In this document: piece after piece, positions 1 through 9,415 of the stretch
Position numbering within the stretch: position 1 is the first letter of the stretch
Layout: each line of letters begins with the position of its first letter
Source of the DNA: Margaritispora aquatica
Lineage: Eukaryota; Ascomycota; Leotiomycetes; Helotiales; Discinellaceae
Length of the DNA: 64,000 nucleotides
Direction of reading: 5' to 3'
Assembly: GCA_007644065.1 (NCBI GenBank)
Contig: VJWN01000019.1
Coordinates: 620,001 to 684,000, forward strand
Notes under the pieces: model-generated
Databases searched by the model: none
Told to the model about the DNA's origin: nothing
The model's input: the letters and a program-made list of their open reading frames with translations, nothing else
Position numbers and translations under genes: made by a program

Positions 1-454
1 CCATCCATAAAATATCAATCATCCATGCTTGAATGCAGTAGTATCCACTTTACTGCCGAATGTATCCACATCAATCAAGCATGCATGCCACCAATTCCAA
101 GGCCCAATTAGAATTGTGTAAGCAAGGTGCAAGCAAGACGTCCGATGGAAAACCAAGGTAGTGTCGTAGACGCTGGCGCAAATTCGAAATCGAAGTCGAA
201 GCCGAAGAAAAAGAAGAACGTTGAAATAGAAGTCGCCCTCCTTTCAAACGTCTATCCTCAAAGCAGGAGAAAGGGAAAATGATCCGAGTATGAAGACGGA
301 AACGGCGGGCCAGGCCAAATCAATAAAGCCTCGAAAGTTGAGCAAGTTGAGCAAGTTGTTTAATCCCAAAAATAATCGTACACGAGTGGTTGTTTGTTGT
401 TCGATGGCTGAACTTAGACTGCAGAAAGTTAGTAACTGCTACAAGGACTGAATG
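1..454. other. left edge, no gene seen
   Basis: I see no convincing gene here. The stretch lies 3' of the minus-strand gene that ends at 455 and may hold its 3' UTR. Short open frames lack splice or domain support. Confidence 0.4.
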
Positions 455-2818
455 CTATGCAGAGGGTAAGGCAGTCCTACCATTGTTAAATTCACCTTGG
501 CTCAAATCATCACGCTTGAGGCAAGTGGCGACAAGCAATGCCTCCTCTGCTGGGCTGCAGTTTGGACCACCAAATCTCAAGTAATGCTGTAAGGAGAGGT
601 GGTTAGCTATTTTCTTGACATTGTATAGGGTCATGAGAACAGAAAAATGAGAAAAAGAAGAAGAAGAAGAAGGGAAAAACATACATCATGATAAAGGTCC
701 TCGAAGTTCTTGAGGTTTGCCTCCGCAACGTCGACGTTAATAATGGCTCCCTTGTGGTCAGCGAGCTGAGGACCAGCTGGAAGCTCCCCGGAGGTACGGG
801 TGCGGTGCTTCTCCTTCAAGTGCGCCAGATCCTTCAGGCTCTGCTTAATCAGTTCGGACAGCTTTGTGAAAGCAAACTTTGGTGGGGATGGAGCAGGTTC
901 TTGTTGAACTGTAGCTAAGGTTTCATTGCCATCATAATTATCGGCGAAACTGCTGCCAGCTTGGCCCGCAATTTCAGATGCAGCATCCGCAGCTTGGCCT
1001 TGGACTGGAGAACCACCACCACTGTGACTGCTGTTTGCGTTGGCCTGTGGAGTATAATGACGTTGGCTTGGACTACCACGATCACCGCTGGGTATGATGG
1101 GCTGCGAGGCAGGAGGAAAAGTGCGAAGTGGGGCAGGGTATGGAGATCCGATGGTACCGCTACCACTGCGCAGCATATCTTTGTGGTGCTTTCTGTGCCA
1201 TTCTTCGGTATCAATAGCACATGGGATGCTGCTCTCGTCGTCTTCGTACACTGTAGCTGGGTATGAGGATTGATGTTGCAAGTCGGAGGGTCCAGCAGTA
1301 CCGCTACCACTACCAGCATTGATGTTGCTAGGGCCATCTTGAGTCCTGGGATGGACGGTTGAAGCGCCAGACTGGGCAGGAGGATGGTCTTGCATACAAC
1401 CGTTACCACCGCTCATCATAGCAGGCTCGGCGATACCATGTGCAGGCATAGAATGGGGAGGCTCGGAAGAGTGAATAACCACGCCTTGCAAATAGCTAGG
1501 TAGGGTACTAGCGGAGACATTTTCAGAATTATTGTGGCAATGGATGGCATCAGCTGTTGATCCATAAGAATAAGCACTAAAGCTGTCACTCTTCTTGCTC
1601 TTCAAACTCTTTCTGCTTCGTTCGGCCTTGGCCTTAGCCTCAGCCTCGCGTGCAAGAATTGCAGCCTTTGATCGTGGATTGATAGGAGCAATGGAGGACA
1701 CGACAGATGGGCGGATGCTTGCCTCGGAGACACGTCGACGCATGCATGGGACCTTGAGCCTGGAAGAAACCTCAAGACCAGTATCGCGGCTGAAGACTGA
1801 CTCGGAAGTCTTGTCATTGCGGAAGCCTGGTTTGCTCATGCCATTGTTTGAGTTGAAGCCTGTTTGGTGAGCGTTCTTGTCGAGGTTGGCCGAATTGGTT
1901 GATTGAATCTCGGTGAACGATGGACCAACGTTGATTGCGGAACTAAAGGGGCCCTGGGGGTTGTAGGATGCGGAGGTGCCTTGAGTGCTTTCCATCGCAG
2001 GAAAAGCGTAACCCTGAGCACTACCGTATTGAGCATTCGGATTCCATGTACCTTGAGGGCCAGAGGGACCTTGAGGCGCGAAAGATTGCTGAGGACCTTG
2101 GGGCGCATATTGACCTTGGGTACCGCGAGCAATTTCTGCGGGGTAGGAACCTGGGAAACCATAAGGGATGGGCGCAGTGCCGGAACCTTGCTGGCACGAC
2201 TGAGGGCCTTGGTAACTATGGGAACTCTGGCCGCATTGACTTTGATGGAATGACTGGGGCCCGTGGTAGCATTGGGGATTTTGGAGACCTTGAGACGCGT
2301 TAGGATTTTGAGAATCTTGCAATTTCCAAGAGTATTGCCTACCTTGGCAACCTTGCGATCCCGGGCAGGGTTGGTTGTTTCGTTGCTGGATACTCTGAAC
2401 AATGATATTCTTCAGACTCTCCTCCTGCTTAGGGGTTAAGTGCACTTCCTTTGGCTTGGATGTTTGGCCGGCCTTTGCCTGCACCTTTGCGTCCTCGCTA
2501 CGAAGAGTTAGTTTTGCCATTTTCATCATGTTTGGTGTTTGTGTTATGATTTCTGCTTTTGCAGACGTGGACGCGATCTTGATTGTCGAAGTAATGTGCA
2601 GAAAGAGCAGAAGAAGAGAGGTGGTGGGTGGTGGGTGGTGGGAACAAAAGCGCGAAGTCTCTGGCAAAAAGCCGAAAACTTGCACAGGAAACAATACGGG
2701 AAAAGCAGAGAGGAGCTACTTACTTTGCAATGTACTCCTTCAAGTTGTCATTGGGTGCCTTCACTGGCATATCGTCCCACCCTCCGAAGATCATCTTCTC
2801 CGGGTGTGGGTAAACCAT
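455..2818 (-). CDS. P/Q/S/G-rich hypothetical protein, 3 exons
   Basis: I do not recognise this protein. Exons are 2724-2818, 685-2497 and 455-586, giving about 679 aa. Exon 1 starts MVYPHPEKMIFGGWDD and ends at a GTAAGT donor in phase 2. The acceptor at 2498 follows a CTAAC box by a few bases. The second intron (587-684) runs GTATGT...TTACAG, contains an AGCTAAC box, and keeps phase 0, so the last 43 residues (HYLRFGGPNC...) come from exon 3. Residues about 65-260 are low complexity, rich in Gln, Gly, Pro and Ser (SQGLQNPQC, GPQGTWNPN), and the rest is Ser-rich with scattered basic runs. I see no membrane segment or known domain. The first intron is long (226 nt) and holds a GGGTGGT run, so another acceptor is possible. 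Confidence 0.6.
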
Positions 2819-3033
2819 AGTTTCTGTGTGTTGTTAGGAATTGAAATGATTTTGTGAGGGATGTGTTTTCGTGATGTGAGTGTTGAAATTTGGAAGATTG
2901 AGGTTGAAAGTAAAAGTGAAGGGCAGACTGGTAATCAAACAAAAGAACGCGCTCAAGTTCGCCAAATTGAATTTGAATATGTGCAGAGCGGAAAGTCTTG
3001 GCACCCTCGTGGAGGGAGGAAATTTGTCGAATG

Positions 3034-4035
3034 TCAGACTGGTGGGAGCGGAAGAGGCGGGTGTGGTAAAGGGCTGATGAAGGGTGTGAAGAAGGTGGTA
3101 TGAAAGGACTTACCCCTTAACATTCCCTCATCGTGGGAATGGGTTCCAATTTCCCTATGAAGGGTCATTGTTTGTTGAGCTGGTTGAGTAACAAATGTGT
3201 GATCTGCTACTGTTGATGTCAGTCCTGTTCAAAATCTCGCGAAGACATATCGCTTATTTTGCTGAGTACTTACCATCAAGGCGGTCTTCACCAAGCTCGG
3301 TAAAAGCCACGCAAGTGTGAAGATCATTGGCAGCCATTGGCATTGCTCCTTGATGGAAATAAGACATGATAGGATAAGGTTCGTTGCCCGTGGACGATTG
3401 TCCTTGTCCGCTGTAGGTCATGATGGAATGACGGTTGTTGGCAATCATGGGCATTCCTCCTTGTTGTAGATAAGGATTGCTATCATAGGGACCACTGCCC
3501 ATGAACGTCTGTCCTTGTTCGTTATTAGTCGCGATGGTTTGATGGCAGCCAGCAACCATGGACAAGAGTGGTTGTTGCTGGCAACAGCCCATGATAGAGT
3601 GACGAGAATCCGCAGCCACTGATACTTGACCTTCTTGATTGTAAACTGTGTGACCTGTTGCTATAAAGTCAGTTCATATTCTGGTTCTTGTATAGACATC
3701 TTGCGTAATTTGCTGAGCAGCTACTGGGGAAGGTGTCTGGATCAAACTGTGTAAAGGTGGTGCTTGTGTGGTGAGGATTAACCATACCTGGTCTCTGATG
3801 ATTGATAAAGGTGTCTTCATCAATCTGTGCAGAAGCCATATTGTTGTGGCAAAGATTCGAAGTCAAAACCAACTGTATTAGACTGTTGAATAACTCATCC
3901 GCTGCCACAGAAGTCAGTTTGGATTCTAGCTCTCGCGTAGAAGACACTCGGTTAATTTGCTGTGCACTTACAAATAAAGGGATCTTCATCAGGCTCTGAG
4001 AAGGCCGCGTTGATGTGGCTTTGGTTGGGATCCAT
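3034..4035 (-). CDS. hypothetical protein with triplicated exon-intron units, 4 exons
   Basis: This is an unrecognised protein of about 267 aa. Exons are 3972-4035, 3725-3901, 3274-3660 and 3034-3209. The start is MDPNQSHINAAF. All three introns are phase 1 and 64-70 nt. The exon ends before each intron are related (PDEDPFI, PDTFP, GEDRLDG) and the introns themselves are similar, so the gene grew by repeats of one exon-intron block. Exon 3 also repeats a short motif (N-R/D-SRHSIM, followed by GNEPY or GSGPY, then HQGAMPM or QQGGMPM). The donor of the middle intron (GTAGCT) is poorer than the other two. A GTAAGT at about 3113 could be a further donor, so the C terminus is uncertain. The gene lies 215 bp upstream of the P/Q/S/G-rich gene on the same strand. 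Confidence 0.5.
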
Positions 4036-4269
4036 CGTAAGATGAAAGGAAGGAAGAATGTTTGAAGTTGGAGTTGTTTGGAGTTGTTTGGCGTTCGAGG
4101 AATTGTTGCGAGAAGTGAGAATTTATTCAGGGAAAAAAGCGTGGGGAATCGAGCTAAGAGAGCCAGAATCGAGCTAATGCTGGACCAGGAACCGCCCTCG
4201 TCAGTTGGCTTACACTGCTCTTTTTGGCTGCTTATGTCGTCGACGGGGATGTAACCCGCAGATTCAGTT

Positions 4270-6010
4270 AGGTATCTTAGGTATTCATCGAAATCCAGCA
4301 GTCAAAGAGTGAATGGTGAAAGTTTCTGGTGAACGAATTTCAATTTTAACTACTGCATTTCATGCCTGACCGAAGCAAAGATAAGAATCAAGGAGCAAGT
4401 AGCCCTGTATACTAGCTGAGAGCTGCTTGGGAGCTTAGAAACTAACATGAATCTGGTGTGATACTTTACAGGTCATGGAGGAAATACCTAACATCTCACC
4501 CACTGACCGAAATTTCAATTTCAATTTAACCGAACATGCAGTCTCGACGCAACAAGAAAATTCATTAGGGAAGGAATTGAGGTTTGATGTACTAGCCACC
4601 TACTACTGAAGTCAGCTTAGAGAGCAGAGACCCGAGTAGAGAGCATGAGCTATCGACTGCGCCACGCATCAAGACCAAGGATGGACCTTCAATATCACAC
4701 AAATATATATCTCGACTCTACAAGAAAGTTCAATAATGGAAGGGGTAGATATGCAATATTGGTGTGCCAGTTAGTGGCTGTTTGGAAACACTTGGAAACC
4801 AAGAAGTTATGCATGAGCTGGTGAGGTTTGTTTGTGCTTGTTGAGGATGGAAGTAGCATTATATCAAGAAACGGGATTTCAATTTCAACAAGCATCAAAT
4901 AGAAGAATACCGATCTGCTCTCCATGAAACACTTCCATAGAAGACACGATGAGTTTCGATGTACCCGCTATTGATAATTCAAGGATCTAGGACTATATCA
5001 AAGCCAAAAAGTCGGATATAGCTCAGTAAATTGCCTACTTGAATCACCATACGAAACAATACTTTAGTAAAGACTCCAATTTCAGTTTCAAGCAAGCGAA
5101 GGTTCATGTTTAGAATCTTCGAGAAGGAGGATCGGTTGATAGGTATTTCATTGAAGGAGTAGACCTTTATATGCTAACTCGGTACTACACAGGTCTGCTT
5201 CGGATCAGAGAGCCAGGTACACACCAGCGATGCTATCTACTTGGGCCACTTACCGTCTTCGAATCAACGAGATTTCAATTTCACGACGATGCATACCTAC
5301 CAGGTAGACGCTGTAGGAGAGCTTACTAGAGGGTGAATGGGAGAGCAGGTTGATGTACAGCCATTAGCTAACCGAAACAATTTATATATTAGTAGTAGAG
5401 CACTTTCAAGGATTTCAGACACGGTATCTGCTTGGACTATGGAGGAAACGGCACCCTGTTGCTAGGGAAGATTCAATTGGGAAACCGCATCTCTGTCTAC
5501 ACTATGTGACGAAGTCCGCTTACGGGACTGGTTGGGTAGGGAGAAGCTGATGACTATTTACAACTGCTCTCACAACTGCTTTGTAGCTATATCTCTAGTA
5601 GAGATGTTAAAGAAAACTGTCGAAATCACTGGAGCAAGGAGAACCTGAATGTATCGGTATCTCAATTTCAACTGCAAGAAAATGCAGGCTACAACACTTC
5701 ACCACCACTGCTGCATTTCACAGCCATGAACTTGAATTAAAGCCTGGTAGAGCATATTAGCTTGGTAAATGCTTAGAAATGGTTTGAAGCTGTGGTATCT
5801 GAACTAGATATCGTTTGTGGAAGTAGGTTTGCCTTTGGCAGGAGGACAATAGTGCTTGTCAAAATTAGCGAGGTTGTTCAAGGAGTTCGACAATTTGATC
5901 TCTCCTAAATCATAACTGGTAAGTACCAGCAATCCAGGAGGACAGCAAAGTCATATGCTAGACGAGGTTTCTATAATTTAATTTCATCAATCTGAGCTAT
6001 CACGTTATGG
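4270..6010. repeat. decayed long-period tandem repeat (about 175-200 bp units)
   Basis: No gene is supported between 4036 and 6220. The motif ATTTCAATTTCA, exact or slightly changed, recurs near 4337, 4511, 4876, 5077, 5271, 5661 and 5970. The spacings are near 175-200 bp or about twice that. A second motif (TTGATGTAC or TTCGATGTAC) follows 72-81 bp after it at 4583, 4952 and 5352. Around 4540 and 4715 the flanks also match (TCTCGACNCNACAAGAAA). This is what a much-mutated tandem array would look like. I could not make a full alignment. Confidence 0.45.
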
Positions 6011-6220
6011 TGGAACAAATGCTTCAAAGTATTTTTTTAATTTCGGAGTACTTTATGCCTTCCCAAACCACCTACTTCTGTATATATGAAGTAGAAAGAC
6101 AAACTAGCCTCCACCTGCGCTTTTGCTGCCTTGCTTTACTTTGCTTTATCAGCACAGCCTGCATGTGACACATCTCCAACCACTCCAGCACTAGAATCAA
6201 AGCACCATTCATCTGCTTGT

Positions 6221-8440
6221 TTACATAACAACACACCATCCGCCGCCTCCACCACCTCCACGTCCAACAGAGGCAATACCCTTGTTGAAACACTCTCCCT
6301 CACTGCCACTGTTCTTGAGGCTCAATCCGCCACCGCCCGAAGCAGCCTTGACAACAGCCTTCTGGAGCAACTCACTACCACGAGCAAGTCCAGCAGAACG
6401 GACAACGTCCTTCTTCTTCTCCTTGAAGTTCCAGTTGCCATTTCCCTGTGGCCAAAGGACCTGCATGAACGTATCATCCTCATCGTCTTCCTCGTATTCT
6501 TCCTCGTCCTCGAGCTCAATTTCTTCGGTGACCATCTCCAGAGCTTCGTGGGTTTTGGTGACAAGGTTCTGAGTATCCTGGATGTGCAGGAGAATGCTAT
6601 CCTTAAAAGCAGCCAACGACTCGTCTATGGCCTGGGCAGCGAGCTTTTCGACCATGCTAATCAGGACTTCCACCCTCTCCTCAACGTTTTCAATACTCTC
6701 ATTGCACTGGGGGACTGACAGCATATGCACCTTGCACTCGTTGAGAATCTGAGTCTGGAGCTTCTGTTCGGCTATGACGGCATTATTGTGGTCCTGACAC
6801 TTGACACTCAAGCCGTTAATGCGATCGCATAGAGTCATCGACGCGGCTGCGATGCCATCCAAGGCGTGAATGACAACCTCGTCGAAGCGCTCGTGCTTGA
6901 TGCACAGTGGGGCTGGGATAGCGATCTGTTGCTGAACTTGCTGCATTTGTTGCTGTGTGAGCTGTTGCAACTGACACTGCATAGCCTGAATCTCTTGCAT
7001 TTGCTTTATCTCGGGCTTCACTTGCTCAAGCTGTTGATGCATGAGCTCTTGCAAATTGTGCTGCATACGCTGAATGTCTTGCATTTGTTGAATCTCAGGC
7101 TTGAATAGCTGAAACTGTTGCTGAATTTGCTGCATTTCGGGCTTCACCAGCTGCAATTGTTGATCCATTTGCTCGAACTTAGACTTCCCCATCTCCATCT
7201 GCTGCTGCATCTCCTCAACCTCAGGTTTGACCAAGTCTAGATCCTGCTGTATATTCTGCTGCATCTGGTGCTGGACATGCTGGATGTGTTGAATCTGCTG
7301 CATCTCTGGCTGGATGACCGCCACCAAGGCCTGGTTCTGGACGACAAGAGCTTCGGTTTTGATGTCAACAGGAGGGACAAAAGAGTTCAGGCTGGAGGTA
7401 TGGGGATTGAACAGCGGAGTCTTGAATGATGGTGCCTGGACATCGGTTGAGAAGGTGAAGCCGGATGATGGAGGTGTGCTGCCGAAGCTGAAGGGACCCG
7501 TGATATTGCTCTTGACGCTGAAGTCGATGTTGGAGGTGGCGGGCTTCTTGGTATTCTTGGTCTTAGGGTTGGAGTTGGTTGCCGGCTTGATGAGTGGTTG
7601 AGTGGTGGTTTGGATGTTTCCCTCGACAAGTGGTGGGTTGAATTGCTGTGGGAGATTGAATGGCTTGACGAATGGTGGGACAGCTAGCTGAGCAACTTCC
7701 TTTGCCTTCTTTCCTTGCTCCTCGAAAGCTGGTTGACCGATTGTCGTAATAGCTTGCTCCTTAACAACTGGCTCGGTGAGTTGAGTTGGAGTCGCAGTGG
7801 TTGGTAGAATGGCCTGAGCTGGCGCAGCTGCGTTGACAATAAGTTGGAGGACTTCGGTTGCGGGAAACGTCTTGACAAGTGGCTGCTCAATCTCCTCGAT
7901 ATCCTTCTTAGCAACTGCCTTGATGATGGGGAGAGGAGCAATCTTGACATCTAAAACAGAATGTGAGCCAACATCCCAAGTACAAGAATAATCAAGGCAC
8001 GTACCTTCAGCACCGAAAGCAACACCTTCACTACCAATACCAGCAGAGGTAGAAGTATAGAGGGTAACGTCAGTCTTCTTAGCTGCTAAGCCTCTCAACA
8101 TGCTTCCAATATCAGGCTTCGCAGCATTGAACTCCGCATCACCGACGTCCTCCCATCCCGCGCCATCATCACCATCAGCCTCACCATCAACGGCAACAAT
8201 CTCCTCTGCGCCCTCTGCATCAGTATCTTCATCTTGCTCGTCATCACCATCCTTGCCCTTCTTGTTCTTCTTGCTCTTGCTTTTGCGCTTGCGAGGGCCC
8301 TTCTTCTTCTTGGCTGGAGCACCATCAACAGCAGGTTGGTCGACTGAAGAAGAAGCATCTTTCGGCTCCATGGTGGAAGATGAGGGAGCAGGTGCGAAGA
8401 TGCTGGAGGTGGGAACGTTGGTGTTCTTAATGGACGACAT
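6221..8440 (-). CDS. Lys-rich/Gln-rich coiled-coil protein, 2 exons
   Basis: This protein of about 721 aa is unrecognised. Exons are 8005-8440 and 6221-7950, with a 54-nt intron GTACGT...TTTTAG whose length is a multiple of three, so read-through would also stay open. I chose the ATG at 8440 (MSSIKNTNVPTSS) because the upstream in-frame ATG lies inside a likely 5' UTR intron. The N terminus has a dense basic block (KKKKGPRKRKSKSKKNKK, about residues 45-65) followed by an acidic stretch, typical of a nuclear protein. Residues about 360-500 are a Gln/Met-rich coiled coil built on a repeat with the core KPExxQMQ (VKPEMQQIQQQ, FKPEIQQMQDI, VKPEIKQMQEI). Another helical region and an acidic EEEYEEDDED tract follow, then a Gly-rich end. 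I cannot assign a function. Confidence 0.65.
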   Translation of the reverse strand: MSSIKNTNVPTSSIFAPAPSSSTMEPKDASSSVDQPAVDGAPAKKKKGPRKRKSKSKKNKKGKDGDDEQDEDTDAEGAEEIVAVDGEADGDDGAGWEDVGDAEFNAAKPDIGSMLRGLAAKKTDVTLYTSTSAGIGSEGVAFGAEGTCLDYSCTWDVGSHSVLDVKIAPLPIIKAVAKKDIEEIEQPLVKTFPATEVLQLIVNAAAPAQAILPTTATPTQLTEPVVKEQAITTIGQPAFEEQGKKAKEVAQLAVPPFVKPFNLPQQFNPPLVEGNIQTTTQPLIKPATNSNPKTKNTKKPATSNIDFSVKSNITGPFSFGSTPPSSGFTFSTDVQAPSFKTPLFNPHTSSLNSFVPPVDIKTEALVVQNQALVAVIQPEMQQIQHIQHVQHQMQQNIQQDLDLVKPEVEEMQQQMEMGKSKFEQMDQQLQLVKPEMQQIQQQFQLFKPEIQQMQDIQRMQHNLQELMHQQLEQVKPEIKQMQEIQAMQCQLQQLTQQQMQQVQQQIAIPAPLCIKHERFDEVVIHALDGIAAASMTLCDRINGLSVKCQDHNNAVIAEQKLQTQILNECKVHMLSVPQCNESIENVEERVEVLISMVEKLAAQAIDESLAAFKDSILLHIQDTQNLVTKTHEALEMVTEEIELEDEEEYEEDDEDDTFMQVLWPQGNGNWNFKEKKKDVVRSAGLARGSELLQKAVVKAASGGGGLSLKNSGSEGECFNKGIASVGRGGGGGGGWCVVM

Positions 8441-8481
8441 TGCAAAGGTGTTAAGTTGCGCGTAGGTAGGGGATTTGTTGA

Positions 8482-8533
8482 CTGTTTGCGAATTAGATTG
8501 AGTTGTTATGTGATATGGACTGGGCATGCTTAC
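8482..8533 (-). other. probable 5' UTR intron of the coiled-coil gene
   Basis: A GTAAGC donor and an AAACAG acceptor are 52 nt apart, upstream of the ATG at 8440. The intron would contain the ATG of the longer open frame, so the downstream ATG is favoured as the start. Confidence 0.4.
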
Positions 8534-9415
8534 GATTGATGGACTTTGATGACCCTATGTGTATTTAAACACAAGTAAACGTGAAATGAAGTATGATGTT
8601 CGAAGTAAAGTTGGTCAGAATGAAGTTAGGAGTTAAATCGATGTCTTTTCCAAGTTGTTTTTGGCTGAAAAATCAAAGGAAAGAATGTCTCTGGCTTAGA
8701 GATTTATACTTTCATGATTCTGGCAAACAATCCTGGCGGAGACAATGGGAAGACAGAAGGCGAGCATTAGCGTTATGTCATTGTTTGAAGTTGGTATTGT
8801 GAATATTCACTTCTCAGTGGGTCTGCCTCTTTTAGCGAGAGTTCGCAAGTTCACCTTCGTATCTCAACCATACCATGACCACACGTCGACATACTCACTA
8901 CTCACTACGAGATGCAAACAGGGGTTCTTCAAACCGTCACATTGAATTTTGCAGTCCTAGCGACGCTCATCATTCCTACTTTGTAGTTTACAATCCCTAT
9001 CGCCGTCCAACTCTTCACCACCTCAATATCAAATCCAAGACTTCTTCCCCCTAATGCAGACGATCCACCAAGTCCATTGTCTAAAATATCTACAATTTCT
9101 CTCTTTTTTGCTCATTCCAAAATTGAAACCCAAGAATAAAATAGAACAAGCAGACAATAAGGAATTCGTGAGTCGATGGTGATCAAACGGTGACATAAGG
9201 AAATGTCCTTCTCGGAGGACGGCGATGCTTGATGCAAAACAAAGCAATACACAAGGAAAGTAAGCGCTAAATCAACGAATCGATCGGTGATTTTGGTATC
9301 ATGATGAACACTCCTTCCTCTCCATTTTCCTCCCCTCTCTCAATCAATAGTCTACACTGGCCAAGAATGGGTCTTCCCTCAGCGTGCTGACTCTCGCTTG
9401 GTCATTCCAACTGGG
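8534..9415. other. intergenic, no gene seen
   Basis: This lies between the 3' end of the PIP5K gene and the 5' end of the coiled-coil gene, both on the minus strand. It should hold the promoter of the latter and a terminator of the former. I see no coding or RNA signal. Confidence 0.4.
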
